Source: Agarophyton chilense
Lineage: Eukaryota; Rhodophyta; Florideophyceae; Gracilariales; Gracilariaceae
DNA length: 64,000 nt
Direction: 5' to 3'
NCBI GenBank assembly: GCA_030374765.1
Contig: JARGXX010000008.1
Span: 248,001 to 312,000, forward strand
The notes under the pieces were generated by a model, which did no database searches, was not told the DNA's origin, and saw only the letters and a program-made list of their open reading frames with translations. Made by a program: the position numbers and the translations under genes. Positions 35,348 through 47,280 of the stretch are shown piece after piece. How positions within the stretch are numbered: the stretch's first letter is position 1; each line of letters opens with the position of its first letter.

Positions 35348-35930
35348 ATGTTTTTACAACTACTTTTTGCTATTGTGTTTAATGTTTTTCTAACAAAAAT
35401 TTTCTTATATACAGTGGCAAGGTCTCATTTATCTTCAAATTATTGTTCTGGTGAAGACAGCCACCACTCGCGCGATACACGACGCGGTAGGGATTGCGAC
35501 TCTGTGCACGTTCCGATAGCCATAGACTACGAAGCAATAGTAACAAGCGACGATAGCGACAGCGACGATAGCGAAACTTTCAGTGCTGGTAATCTGCCCG
35601 TGCTTACACATACCCCCTCTGTTTTAAAGTTTCCATCTACTGAACTGTTTCCCGAACGACGTGCACGCCACATTGCCCGTGTTACTACTCAGCGTGAACG
35701 ACGTAAGCTTAACCCTCTCCACGGAAGCGTACGTTTAAATGCTGTAATGTCTGTAACATCTCTGTTTGCAGTATCCAACAGCTTAAAGCGCATCAAAGGC
35801 TCACCTACGAAACGCTCGACATGCAAACTATTCTCGCGAAGACGTGCACTGCCGCATTTATGAGATAACCTTCTCTGTGGCTCACGACCTCAAGGTGCAT
35901 CTCCGAAGTCGTCGTCATTGTTCTACTCTG
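35348..35930 (+). pseudogene. Accessory gene between LTR and gag, element IV
   Basis: A 171-codon frame (35348-35863) opens with a hydrophobic stretch of ~20 residues, then an acidic Asp/Ser run (SDDSDSDDSE), then the conserved basic block LPVLTHTPSVLKFPS...ERRARHIARVTTQRERRK. A second conserved block (SREDVHCRIYE, AHDLKVHLRSRRH) follows in another frame to about 35930. Both blocks are matched in element III. Copia elements do not normally encode a protein before gag, so this is a lineage-specific addition or captured gene of unknown role. Confidence 0.55.
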
Positions 35931-36067
35931 AAAAAAAGAACATTAGGCTCTAAATGAATAAGTTTTTCAAAAATATATAAAAAAAAAGATAAACAGAACA
36001 AAGAGTACTTGTTTCAGAAGAGTAAATAAAGTTAAAAGAAAATACTCAACACTTACTTTATTAAGTA

Positions 36068-37740
36068 ATGGTTAATACCAGATCGCAGATAGATGATAGA
36101 GGTACTTCAAAAATTCTAGTAATCAACCCTTCGCATCAAATACACCATTCCAAACTCCCGCAAACAATCGGCTACCGTTTCTTCCATCACAACTCCCAAT
36201 GGATTCTCTACTCCCAGGATATAGTTTTGTTCCGTTTTCACCAATTCGTAATGTATCCGCTGTACCCAATTCTATTTTCGAATCTTCGCTGGTTATACGT
36301 AAAAGTGTTCAGAAAAACCTTCTCCATACTATCAGAAGCTATCTGGCTGACATACCTAATATTATTGTGGATCAACTCTTGAACCTTACTAGACGCGATT
36401 ATACCCCGGACATGCTCTTCAACTCTCAGGTCTCATGCAATATAGCACTATTCAGCGCTCTTGCTCGTCTTTTACAGAAATTTGGTATGAACTTAGTACA
36501 TCACCCTTTAAGAAAAACCATGAATCGTTTAGCACACACCATATAAATTCGAAATGAAGATCGTATCGTTGCCGAAGAGACAATTCAAACTTCCAGAGCA
36601 TCGTTAGGTTCTCCATCATTGGTAGAACATAATCTATTATCTCAGGATACACCTCAAACAAGAAATCATGGACACTCGATTGATACCCAAAATACATCGG
36701 ATGCACTATCCCAAACCATCAGGATCAGCACAAATAATATGGATATTCCAAAGATATCTCATAACATGGCCATGCATTTCAAGACCAAAACATCAAAATT
36801 CTCAGGTCCAATTAAAAGATCATGGAAAGATTTCTTTAATGAGTACTGTATAGTACTCGAAGACTATATGGTACGAGAATATAAGCATGTTCAGTTAATG
36901 CATAATATTATACGAGATAATGCGAAGCGTAACTTCAACGATCACGTTCTTCACAAAGCTTAATCCCTTGATGCAGCGATGAATCTCATCGAAGAACATT
37001 AATTCAACCTCCAAAAAAACGTATTGAAATACGATTACTAAATATTCGAATAGATTCCTTTCAATCTGATGAAGGAACCACTACTCAAGCAATTGGAAAA
37101 ATGGAGGCAGAGATATCGAAACTGTCACTCCAAGGACCTCCAACTTGCCGAACTAAAGAAAATAAGATATATTGTCTTCGGAAAGCAGCATCGGGACACT
37201 CCTGGGCCAGTAATCCAATAAGCCGTTTGGATTCAGAAAACCTTTCTTACCAAGAATTTGTTACGCTACTGGGATGCACAATACAAAGAGAAAAAGAAGA
37301 AAAAAGCACAAGAAAGGCCATTAATATCTACAAATTACCAAAAAGCTCGAAATCATTAGATGTCTTGTATCAAACATCGGATAAAAGATATCTTCAGCCA
37401 GCGAGATATGGACATCACAAAAACAATACAAAACTTAATATCAATGATCGAGCTTGTTTCGATTGTGGCGAAAAAGGACAGAAGTATTCGAAATTGTTGC
37501 CATCCGATGGATCTTTCTTCTATGGCTGCAAGAAAAGTTCAAACTTATCAAAAATCTAAGAAATATCCGAATCAAAATCGTGCTTTAAGAAAAGTATTGT
37601 TCGAACTTTGCGAGCAGGGCGTTGCCTCATCCAAAGAGGAAGAAGATGCTGATATTTTTTTAACCTCGAAGAAAGCAACGAAAAAGATGATGAAAAATCA
37701 GACATTTCTAAAGACGAGACCGTGGAAAACATTTTAACGT
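36068..37740 (+). pseudogene. gag of Copia element IV
   Basis: ATG at 36068 starts a frame that soon shifts. The conserved head (IIRSYLADIPNI-like, SQVSCNIALFSALA) is at 36199-36546. The piece 36619-36963 contains ISHNMAMHFKTK, SWKDFFNEYCIVLEDYMV and ends at TAA. The piece 37101-37559 has the nucleocapsid region with a decayed zinc knuckle (CFDCGEKGQK, no His). An acidic C-terminal part follows to about 37740. Confidence 0.75.
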
Positions 37741-37795
37741 TCCGAAACGCTGAAAACTCTAACCTGAAACTGGATTTTTATCCAGGAACTCTCCC

Positions 37796-39180
37796 ATGCG
37801 AGGAATGTTCAAAAACAAAATTCGAGAAGTTCCTACAGCCTCATCGCAAAACACAGAGACACCGTTTTACCAAGAGTTGAAATGTTTTGAAATAACGAAC
37901 ACCAAAACTAATTTCGAAACACCAACCGAATTGAACGATGAATTCTTGGACATCGGTGCGCAAAGATTTATCATCGGAAGTGAGCAAGCCAAAGATTATT
38001 GCAAACAGAACAACTTTAAAACGAAAGCAAAACCGTCAAGAATTCGATTCCGAGTTGGAAATTCTACTTATCAGAGTTCAGCTCAGGTACCCACAAAAAT
38101 TGTTGTACCAGATGGAAAAGTTTTGAAACTCAACGTTGATGTCATTAATTGCAATGTACCCCTTTTGATAGGTCTATACTTCTTGGATAGAGAGAAAATT
38201 TATGTTGATAATGTTTCAAACGTTCTAGATTGCAAACATGGATGGAAAGTGGTTCTCTCCCGAAAACTTGGACATGTCTATGTCGTATACAATAAAAATG
38301 CAACAAACTTCAACAAAGCCGAACTCAGAAAAATGCATCTCCACTTCTATAACCCTTCAGTGGATAAGCTGTTTCATCTTTTGAAACGAGCTGCACCAGA
38401 ACAAGCAAATGCTCAAACAAAGAATCTTTTGGAAGGAAAATCAAAGTGTTGTGAAACATGCCAACAATTTACTCCAAAATAAAAACGATTCTTGGTTTCC
38501 TCTCCACAAGGAGTTTTTTTCAACAAAGATCTTGCAATCTACCTATTCTTTTTATAGACAAGGAAACCGTTTTGCATGTGGTTGACTTGCATTCTCATTT
38601 TAGAGCAACCCGTGTTCTTGATGGTCATACCATAAGAAGCATTTTGACTACGTTTTTAGAATGTTGGGCTACTTTGTATACAGTTTACCCTGATTCCATT
38701 AATTGTTATCAAGGCTTCGCATTTCCCTCCCCACGAGGGAAAGAAATAATGAATGAATTCGGAATTGACTTTATTCTTTCTTGAGTTGAAAATCATAATT
38801 CCATAAGTGCTGGTGAACGATATTACGACCTTCTACGAAGAATTCATCAAAAGATAACATACGACGCCAACATCTTTGATAGAAAGCTCATTTTGGCAAC
38901 GGCCGTCAAAGCCATAAACGACACAATAAAACCTGAAGTACTGGTTCCATCATTACTTGTGTCAGGAATACTAACCCGATTCCCTAGTATTCATACCAAC
39001 TTACCGGATCAAGAAGATCGAACGCAAGCCCTTCTTACGGCTCGATCACAAATAGAAATCATTCTTAATGAGATCAGACTCAAACAAGCTCTCGAATCAA
39101 GACTCCTTGAAGCCATTAATCACGACTTTATTCCAGGTCTAAAAGTTTTAAGATATCGAGAAAAACAAATCCTTCGTTAG
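37796..39180 (+). pseudogene. Protease and integrase of Copia element IV
   Basis: Open from 37796 to 38482: the protease motif is LDIGAQRFIIGSEQAKDYC (catalytic Asp present), followed by the integrase H-H-C-C finger (HLHFYNPSVDKLF, CCETCQQF). After a shift, the integrase core shows VVDLHSHF (first Asp present), but the usual DQGS is YQGF, losing the second Asp; the Glu survives in AGERYYD. The integrase tail at 38893-39180 is well conserved with element III. An active enzyme is not possible from this copy. Confidence 0.8.
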
Positions 39181-39414
39181 ACAGGATCCTTTGATATAAC
39201 TAAGGTAATTGGAAAACAAATTTTTTTGAAATATAAAGATGGCGAAAAAAATTCAGCACAGTATCACATAAGCTAAGTATTTCACCAAAATTCTCCAGAA
39301 AATTTAATTGTTCAAAATTCAAATTTAGTTCCCCATGATTTTGAAGATACACTTAATTACGTCTTGAACAATTCGGATGAGTAGAAACAAGAAAAACCTC
39401 AAGAAACGGAAATA

Positions 39415-40894
39415 ATGACGTACACTACCGAAACATTGGCTCCTCGTGATCCACGTGGAAACACCCCCAAATTTTTGAAAGCGAGACAAAAAGGACTAAA
39501 CGGAGTCATCCAACGAGTTGCTTGGAAGATTGCCTCGAAGCGTGAAGTGCCAGCAAATGCAAACATAATTGGATTGGGGTTTGTTTTAGCTATCAAAACC
39601 CCAGGAACAGGAGAAGAAGTATACAATGCTAGACTTGTTACTAAAGGATTTTTTGACAAAAAACAAAACTACCTAGTTCGCAATGTATGTACGACACGAC
39701 ACAGTACCATTTGTCTCATCATGTCAATCGCCGCAATTTTCAATTACAACGCTTGGTGTCATGATGTAACACAAGCATACATTCAAAGTAAGCAAAATCT
39801 CTCTCGGAAGGTTTATGTAAAACCTCGAAAAAGAATAACCGTCTGTATGGACTCGTTTCCAAACCTAATGAAACCACTTTATGGACTTGCCGCTCCATTT
39901 CATTATTGGAATCTTACAATAATGAGCCATCTCCTCGACGAGCTTCGCATTTCAGCAGTGAAAGAGGATATATCATGCTTTTACAAAGCATCAGCTAAAA
40001 CCTTTAACGGACTAAATGGTTCATACGTGAACGATTGAATTATCACCGGTAAAGATTCATTCATGAAGTTCACAGATCGCACATTGGAACGCTTTGAATC
40101 AAGAGAAATAGTTGTTGGATATTTAAAGTTCTGTGGTGTGCAAATATTGGCCTTGAATGCAAAATATGAAACACATCAAGCCCAATTTATTCGAATAATC
40201 AAGCTGTAAGAGAATACTTCTGATTTTCCAAAATTCAGATCTAAAAGAGTTCAGTTAGCATGGCTTGTTCACACTGCAACACAAAAATATCTTCTTATTT
40301 CAATAAAATTGCTCACATAACGGAAAGGATGTTCAATAAGTCTCATGGAAAAAAAATGTATAAGTTTATTCGTCCTATCGAAAACAAGGCAAAAACCATG
40401 TGATCCGTAAGATTAAATCTGGAATCCTTTTCATACGAGCTTATATCGATTTATCGCTCGGGAATAATGACGAAAATACGTCTCAGCTTTGCTACCTTAT
40501 ATAAATGTCTCCTCGTTTCAACCGATGCATCATCATCCAATATAAGAGCTATAAGAGCCGCTGCGTGGTGAGATCAGTACTTGGTGGTGAAGTTTATGCT
40601 TTTGCAGATGCCTTCGATTTCCCCTACACTCTAAAATTATATTTTTAATCTATTCTTGAACAGACTATACCAAAAAGATTGTTCACTAATTCCAAAAGTC
40701 TTTTCGATGTGATCACGAAAGCATCGTCTACTGCAGGAAAACCTCTACAAATTAACGTTTCTGCAGCACGAAAAGCTTCTGAAAAAAATGAAATTTCAGA
40801 TGTCTTATTTGTTAAATCTAAAAAACATCTAGCTGAGATTTACCCCAAGCAAAAATTCAACGAAGTTTTCGATAAAATCTATCAATTCAATTGA
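39415..40894 (+). pseudogene. RT and RNase H of Copia element IV
   Basis: RT is open from 39415 to 40038 and includes the thumb-proximal motif CHDVTQAYIQS (first catalytic Asp) and KPLYGLA. The catalytic box has become YVND followed by TGA, so the Asp pair is lost. Downstream sequence is heavily broken. RNase H is recognisable from about 40560 (GGEVYAFADAFD-like) to 40894, with SKSLFDVITKASST. Confidence 0.78.
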
Positions 40895-40972
40895 TGTGAT
40901 CACCAAATTGAACAGTAGATAATTCGAAAAGAATCTTAGACAATTGCTTTAGCGATAATAAAAAAGTGGGAG

Positions 40973-41431
40973 TGTAATTAATACTGTAGTAACTTACAAA
41001 AACTCTAACGATAGTAACGCTCTCGTAAGAAGTTTAATAAGAGTAGTGCTACTGTGTGGGTAGTCTGATTTTAGACTATTCCCAACATTTTTTGCGATAG
41101 AGTGATTTGTAATTATGTGGCTCTGACTGTAGGTACCATCAATTTGATTGTGAACAGCTAGTTTGTTTCACAATCCTAGTACGCTACAGAAAAGTATTCA
41201 AGACGGAGTCAAGACGCTTTCTCGTCTCTCTCTCCCATCATTATCACCATCATCAAGAAAAGCTTCAACTTCTTCTTCAACATCATCATCTTCTACACCG
41301 TCTACGCCGAATCCGCCGCACCGCCGCATTTTACCCCGTCTACGTCGAATCCGTAGCTCCACCGTCTTGTACACTGCGTACATTGACACGTTATAAGGCG
41401 CTCTGCAGCGCCGTTCGCAGTTTGCGCCACA
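40973..41431 (+). repeat. 3' LTR of Copia element IV
   Basis: 459 bp matching 34650-35106. The 10-bp stem present near the start of the 5' copy is eroded here. Confidence 0.88.
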
Positions 41432-41436
41432 AAAAG

Positions 41437-42256
41437 AAGATAAAATAGCCATAACGAAAAAAAAGGAAAAAACAATGAGAGTAGAGTTAAAATAAAAAAG
41501 AACTGGAAAATGAGATTGGGAAATGGACTCTAATGATAGGAAGGTACTTTACAGACGGTTGTATCACCAGACGACGCCTGTGCCGGCCGGCAACACTTCT
41601 GTTGATAAAGGTTAAAAAGTCAGGTCGTAAACTATGCGAAATATTCTCTGAAAGATGTACCAGTTGCGCTTGCACACAAATTTAAAGCCAAGAAAGATTT
41701 GATGTGTAGTTTAAATTGTGTTTCGACGGAGTCACCAATACACTTTTTAGTGTTGAATACTGTTGTGAATCTCCATTCATTCCTGTAAAATAAGTGTTGA
41801 AATATCTAAACTATCCAACAAATCGGAGATGAAACTTTGGCTAAGGCAACGCTTGTATTAACTGGCACATGTGCAAGAAAAACCTGAGTCCTATGAAATC
41901 ATATCCTAGAGACTAGAATACTGTATCAGTAAAAGAGGAAAATCATTTGGAGGTGTTTTTTACGGGTGTAGGAACGTGAATCGACACGGGCTTGACTCGG
42001 CAAGGGAGTGCGGCGGCAGCAGCCGACAGCCGTGTTTTTACAGTTCACGTCACATGGACAAGTGGACACCATGACACGTGTTGTAGCACGCAGCTTGTCA
42101 CTAAAACTGTTTCTTTAGTGTGTTTCTTTAGTGTTTAGCATTTCATCGTCTTTTCTTTGGCTCATTTACGAGTTTTGCTGTACAGGAACCCAAATAAACG
42201 CACGATTAGCATTTGGCAATTGCGCCGGGAGCCCCCCACTTTTGTACAGCTGTCTT
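41437..42256. other. Spacer downstream of gene A, no gene seen
   Basis: Short frames only. A GC-richer patch at about 41990-42060 has no motif I recognise. There is no counterpart to this spacer downstream of gene B, so the inverted repeat ends at or near the stop codons. Confidence 0.45.
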
Positions 42257-44647
42257 CTACTTGGTGTAGCCATCTCTCGTCAGCGGCCCATCAATGAACG
42301 TTTTGATAGGGTCTGGTCGAGGACTAAACAATCCAATTAACCATGAAATAAATACGGAAATAAGTCCCAGCACCCCACAAATAGCCGTCAACGGTCCATT
42401 CCAAGCCATAGACCTTTGCACTGACAACTTTGCGTGCGCGAAATTATCTGTAAAAAAGCGGATGGTTTCCTTAATTTTTTCTATGAAACTGCCTCCTTGT
42501 TCCATTGCTTCATGTAACGCGTTTCCACTAACCATCGAGCCGAAGACGTGAAATGAAGACGCATACATGTCCGAAAACCTATCTGTATCACTTCCCAACA
42601 CGTTGTTCACTACTGAAGATTCCACCACGCCATTTTGGTCGTAAAACGCACTAAAGTTGCTACCACATTTCTCCAGTTTGTCATTCTCTATCTTTAGGTT
42701 GGTCTCCATCCAATCACCGAGACGTTTCGCGATCAAGAAAGATTTGTCACTGTCAGCATACAGCAGCCTTACAGCTCCAATCAATGGCAGTTTCGTAGCC
42801 GAAATCAGACTGATTGATCCGTCGTCAAGCACATGAGTGAGTAAGTAACCCCCCAGTCCTCCGAACGCCATCGTCTTGAGAGTTTCCCCCGATGTTGTTC
42901 CCCATTTCTCTACGGTTCTTAAAAATCCACTTTCGCTTGAAGGCAGCTCTTCACCAACTGCCCTGGCGGCCCCTGTTAACTCTCTCGGACCCCAAGCTCG
43001 GAGCTGCACCTTTGTATAGTTGGCTTTGATGAGAATCTGTTCAAATACTTCGCCCATTCGCTCATAACTTCCGAGGCCCTGGTACATTTCCGTCGCAACT
43101 GTCTTATATTCTTCAATTTTCTCCTTGAAGTCAGGAAAGTCTAACGAAGATTCAACCATAGCTTTCGTGCTGGCAGCAAGAAACGAGGTGCCTACCCCGT
43201 TCCAAATCCCCTTTGTGATTTGCACGCCCAACAATTCAGACACCAAAACACCTAACACCTTCCCTGGAATTTTTGAATCATCTGGGAAGAGAAGGAGCAA
43301 CTTCACGTACGATTCATACACATCCTTCTTTGGATTGTCATACATATTGGTTGCGATTCGAATTCGCCACATGTTCAGAAAAGTTTCATCTTGCAGAAAA
43401 GTGGCGTACTTCGTTCCCCAATTGCCTGCCTCGTCTTCGATGTAGGGCCTGATCTCCACAACTTCTCTTTGATAGCCTTCCACGTACGTATGGTGAGAAC
43501 AGTCGAAGAACTCAAGAGACTCGGAATACGATTGATAGTTCTCATCGATCTTGTCTACATCGATTTTCTCGATGTGTTCTTTGTATTCAGGGTCTGATAC
43601 ACAATTTAGGAGTGTGTATCCCATGTTCGGAACTGCTTCTTTCTGTAACCAGGCACTGTGTCGGTCGCGCACCGCTCTCAAATTCTGATTCAAAGTGGGG
43701 ACAGCTCCTAAAATGTTACCCGCCCAATTACCTTCCAATGAAGCGTTCAAAAGATCTTGAATGTACTGGCCTCCTCTCCTTTGCGCTCTGTCGGTGAACG
43801 GCTCTACATCCGGATCATCATTGTTTCTTATCAGAGAAGTGAGGTTGTGCAGCTGTAGGACGGATAATGTTTTCGAAGCAAGAGGCTTTGGCACTGCAAT
43901 CGAGGAGGCAGTTCGCCGCAAAATCGCTTGGTGTGCAGCATGTATTTGCGAACGTCCGGGGAAGTCGTCACTGAGTCCTTTCCACTCCCACTCTTTTCGT
44001 TCTTTCTCATCCCTGAACACACCATCAAACTTGCTGTAAACACGCCCCTCTTCAGTGATAATTGGATCTGTGGTTATGGTGAATGATGTGGGGTCAAAAT
44101 ACATGCCGTCTACTGTCGCCATGTCGTAGGTTATGGAAAGTCCAGAGACTGCTGTTGTGGTAACTCGGTCTGTTACATCTTCCCCACCCAGTTCGGCGAA
44201 GAATTTGAGTGTGTCTACGAACGTGGTGCCTAAAACAAGATCAACACTGTCCTCCCAAGTACCACTGCCCCCTTTCAGCCTGCGTTGAGTCTTGTACCGC
44301 TCCGACGTGGTACCCCGAACGGCATACGCCTTGGAGCCCGGTGAAGCTGAGATGATACCGAGAAAGGACATGCCGAAATTGTCGAAGTAGATTCGTCCAA
44401 TGTGACTATCATACTCGTTGTGACCAAAGGTGATGCTGGGCGTTAATTCATCCCACTTGACGTTGAAAAGGGCGTGACCGTCGAGAAACACACCTGCTTT
44501 GGCCACGGACAATCCAACGGCCGCAGATATGGGCGCTCCGAGGCAGTGTGCGGCGACGTTGCCCGTGTGCGCCTTCCACGTGCCGTCGAGAACTTCCATG
44601 TGGGCGATGTGGCGTCCCACAAGGTCCGAAAGACTTGTAATGACCAT
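42257..44647 (-). CDS. Gene A: unknown ~796-residue protein, paralogue of gene B
   Basis: Intact, intronless frame from ATG at 44647 to TAG at 42257. I chose this ATG because it matches the start of gene B and follows a TATA box by 130 bp; the upstream extension of 17 codons has no ATG. Residues 1-235 look beta-rich and contain glycine-aromatic motifs (GRIYFDNFGMSFLGII; RLKGGSGTWEDSVDLVLG). The remainder is mainly helical, with an EF-hand-like FYDQNGVVESS near 668 (incomplete ligands) and one strong hydrophobic helix near 755-774, then a conserved tail PRPDPIKTFIDGPL. No signal peptide is evident, so a tail-proximal membrane anchor is likely. No family recognised. Identity to B is about 93% over the first 235 residues and drops to ~60-65% after. 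Confidence 0.9.
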   Translation of the reverse strand: MVITSLSDLVGRHIAHMEVLDGTWKAHTGNVAAHCLGAPISAAVGLSVAKAGVFLDGHALFNVKWDELTPSITFGHNEYDSHIGRIYFDNFGMSFLGIISASPGSKAYAVRGTTSERYKTQRRLKGGSGTWEDSVDLVLGTTFVDTLKFFAELGGEDVTDRVTTTAVSGLSITYDMATVDGMYFDPTSFTITTDPIITEEGRVYSKFDGVFRDEKERKEWEWKGLSDDFPGRSQIHAAHQAILRRTASSIAVPKPLASKTLSVLQLHNLTSLIRNNDDPDVEPFTDRAQRRGGQYIQDLLNASLEGNWAGNILGAVPTLNQNLRAVRDRHSAWLQKEAVPNMGYTLLNCVSDPEYKEHIEKIDVDKIDENYQSYSESLEFFDCSHHTYVEGYQREVVEIRPYIEDEAGNWGTKYATFLQDETFLNMWRIRIATNMYDNPKKDVYESYVKLLLLFPDDSKIPGKVLGVLVSELLGVQITKGIWNGVGTSFLAASTKAMVESSLDFPDFKEKIEEYKTVATEMYQGLGSYERMGEVFEQILIKANYTKVQLRAWGPRELTGAARAVGEELPSSESGFLRTVEKWGTTSGETLKTMAFGGLGGYLLTHVLDDGSISLISATKLPLIGAVRLLYADSDKSFLIAKRLGDWMETNLKIENDKLEKCGSNFSAFYDQNGVVESSVVNNVLGSDTDRFSDMYASSFHVFGSMVSGNALHEAMEQGGSFIEKIKETIRFFTDNFAHAKLSVQRSMAWNGPLTAICGVLGLISVFISWLIGLFSPRPDPIKTFIDGPLTRDGYTK

Positions 44648-44776
44648 TTGGGGTGGAAGATAGCTGGAATACAAACAATGCTTCGAAATTGGAAACAAGT
44701 CGAATCGTACTCAGATGAAGCTGAGCGATGTGAGCGGACTCGATCGTTGAGCCTCGCGCAGCTCTCGTGCTGTGCG

Positions 44777-44783
44777 TTTTATA
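44777..44783 (-). promoter_or_regulatory. TATA box of gene A
   Basis: TATAAAA on the minus strand, 130 bp before the ATG, at the same distance as in gene B. Confidence 0.6.
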
Positions 44784-45214
44784 TCATTCTGCACTAGAGG
44801 TTGAAGGAAAGCAGCATGTGCGAAAGGGATAAGGTAAATACGTATATTGGCGCGTTGGATTTGAAGCACATCAAGCAGATGGAGAATTACTGACGTTGGC
44901 AAGGGTGGCAATCGCAAGAAGGGTGGGCATGTGCCACACCACGGGCAGCTTGACCTACACACATTGCCTGCCACGAGACAATGGCAAAAAGTTGGCGGAG
45001 GCGGCGAAGAGGGCTGTGTTTCATAGTCGACAAGTTTGTGCGGTAAGGGTTGTGTAACATATCGAGTGCAAAATATGAAGGCACGCAACGAACTGTTATA
45101 CATGATTCCTTGAAGCGGGTGATCTCGATCTCCGGTCCAATCGCGTACTACCACCGTTCGAGAATAAAGCAAACATGGTACACGGGTATTCCATGTATAC
45201 TAATAGTCAGATCC

Positions 45215-45258
45215 TGAACTTCACTTGAACTTCACTTGAACTTCACTTGAACTTCACT
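45215..45258. repeat. 11-bp unit repeated four times, left arm
   Basis: TGAACTTCACT repeated four times without a mismatch, about 570 bp upstream of the ATG of gene A. The same array with the same copy number is at 53432-53475 in the other arm. Confidence 0.9.
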
Positions 45259-45798
45259 TGAGGCTGAACGCCCCCCACATACAATAACAGCTCGTCCCGA
45301 GAGTCTGCATGCGATTTCAAGCAACGCACCTATGAGTGGATGCAAGTTGTAGGGAATCACGATTCTTATTGGGAAGTTGTATCATACCGCGATGCTTGCT
45401 TGCTGCTGAGGTTGGATGCAACTGACGGGGAAGAACATCCTGTGTTCACAACGCGTCGGCCAAGAGAACGACTATGGTTAACAGGTAATGCTGCGGTAAA
45501 ATGTATTAACCCTGAACAAGGCCAACCTTGTTGACATTGGAACACCAAGTGGCTCGGTTTGTAGAGCGATGACGAGGAGCCGCCACGTGTCCGACAAGTG
45601 CCGTCGTTCAATGGTAAAGCCGATCTTGTGAGCGCAAAGTCTCACCTTCTGTGCCTTACAGCGCGTCACATCCGTCACGAGCTCCGACATTGAGTTCGGC
45701 ACGGATACCGTCGGCAGTCGCACGTAAAGCGGAGGGGCTGTCGGTGGAGAGTTGTACTATGCGCTGGTGGAACGCGGTGGAAGTGGGGACGATAGAAC

Positions 45799-46680
45799 GG
45801 GCAGATAGAACCGGCAGATCCTGTGTCTCGTGGTGTAGTGCAAGGTTGCACCGTGCAACGTGGGCACGTACACAGCTAGCAGATACCCGAAATAACGTTT
45901 TGAGTAGAATTTGAATCAAGTTTTCCCTACTTCTCGGGCATGCCGTTGCTGCATTTCCTGTGCGCAGCTCTTTTCTGTAGCAGTAAAAAAGAAGGGTACG
46001 CCGATGGAGTTTTTGCTGAGCTATGGGGATGGGCACGTATCTGACTGATGACGGCGGAGAATTGGCGTTCTGCACATGTAATTGCATCGGATATCTCCGA
46101 TTGCTGTCTGTGCAGATACTTGGAATGAAACTGACATGACAAATATCTCTACCGTCTATAGGACCGTTGGCCTCATGTGAAGCCATAATTATAACATCGA
46201 TAGATTTTGAAAATTTTGTCAATACTCCTAAATTATTGCACGGGTATGTTTTCAAAGCTTTATTCTTTTTTGGCATCAACCTCTAACGCAAAAGCAGATT
46301 ATCCACACTTTGTAAACAACGTAATCTTTACTTTTTTTCGGTCACAATTGACCTGCTAGGTCACCGACTCCTGCTTATTGATGCGTGGTTCCGAACCGTG
46401 TCAAAACCCGCGCATGCCTAGAGAAATAAAAAACTTTAAACGCTTTTCTAGAACACAATACAAAAACATGTCTCGTTAGTTTCGGTTGCTTCTTTGCTAA
46501 AATGGTTCGATCCAATGATGATCGATTAGAATCTTTAGAGTTTACTACCAGGGATAACATTTTGAAGTCAAACAAAGTTTATTTTTTTTACTACACGCTC
46601 TTCAAATCCTAAAATCGATGATCGTTTGTGTCTAAAGATAACCTTTCTAAATTTATCGACTTTTTGAAGATCCGAAGGTT
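45799..46680. other. Spacer, no gene seen
   Basis: Between the inverted repeat and the transposase remnants. A minus-strand frame (45656-46279) overlaps the arm and has no motif. Confidence 0.45.
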
Positions 46681-47280
46681 TTGTCACGTCAGCATTTGGA
46701 AACTATGATACAATATATCATCCTCAAGAGTTCTTTAAACGGTCATGATATTAATGAAAACAAGTGGTCAAGCGTTACAAACTTTTGGAAATCCGTAAAT
46801 GGCAATAGAAAATCTTTTGTTACTCTGTCACACAAACCGTGCGTAGATGAAGCATATCGCGCTGTAATGAGCACTGTATGAGTTGGATTGCAATTAGTCT
46901 ACTATACTACACTTCTATTCATAGACAAGCTGAAAACGGTTGCGAATTTGAAAGAGGTTTGCATATGAAAGAAGTTTAGTTCTTCTAAAAAATGAAATAT
47001 ATATGGGAGTTACCAAACTAAATTTCGAGAATTTGAAATCTGAACATGCACATGTAACATTAGTTTTAGTAAGACTGATTGAAAACTGGTTCGCAACCGA
47101 TCCCATCGTCTGCACTGATTCATATTTTGCATGTTCTAAAACCGTCGAAGAACTTTCGAAAAAAAAAACATTAATTGTATTCTTAAAAAAGTTACCACAA
47201 TTCTTCCTATGAAACCTCTTCCAGCTCTTAGAATGACGTCACGAAAGCAGCACGTCTCAATAGATGCTAAACTCTTGAAT
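46681..47280 (+). pseudogene. piggyBac-like (DDE) transposase remnant
   Basis: Fragments in more than one frame. The piece at 47003-47212 shows HVTLVLVRLIENWFATD then VCTDSYFACSKTVEELSKK, the pattern of the second catalytic Asp region of piggyBac-type DDE transposases (D-S/N-x-F-x-S...L...L). A following frame gives KKVTTILPMKPL, the usual I-G-x-x-K-T...F-P-x-x-L element. The first piece (46681-46881) has CVDEAYRAVM, which may be the region of another catalytic Asp. Many stops are present. I infer a small relic from one transposon. Confidence 0.5.

Larger units (their letters stand above)
34650..41431 (+). mobile_element. Copia-type retrotransposon IV with extra 5' gene
   Basis: A 6.8-kb element with LTRs of 457 and 459 bp (TG...CA ends, roughly 80-85% identical by eye). 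Flanking pentamers GAAAG (34645-34649) and AAAAG (41432-41436) are a probable eroded target duplication. A purine-rich tract (AAAAAAGTGGGAG) precedes the 3' LTR. Inside, in order: accessory gene, gag, protease, integrase, RT, RNase H. All are broken by stops and shifts, and catalytic residues are lost in both integrase and RT. Confidence 0.88.
42257..45798. repeat. Left arm of large inverted repeat
   Basis: Gene A plus about 1.15 kb upstream matches, in reverse orientation, 52892-56439. From the inner edge (45798) to the start of the gene the arms are about 99% identical by eye. Identity falls through the gene and no similarity remains past the stop codon. At the inner edge, homology stops sharply after GATAGAAC. 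Confidence 0.93.

Noticed and set aside
43831..44043. Frames opposite or out of frame within genes A, B and the Hint gene
   Set aside because: Shadows of the long intact genes with no motifs of their own.
44711..45172. 153-codon frame on minus with an almost identical partner at 53518-53979
   Set aside because: It is conserved only because the DNA of the inverted-repeat arms is ~99% identical. It overlaps the promoter and TATA box of genes A/B, and other frames there are equally conserved.
45478..45723. 81-codon frames near the inner ends of both arms (45478-45723 and 52967-53212)
   Set aside because: Same reason: arm identity. Neither shows a motif, and overlapping antisense frames are also open.
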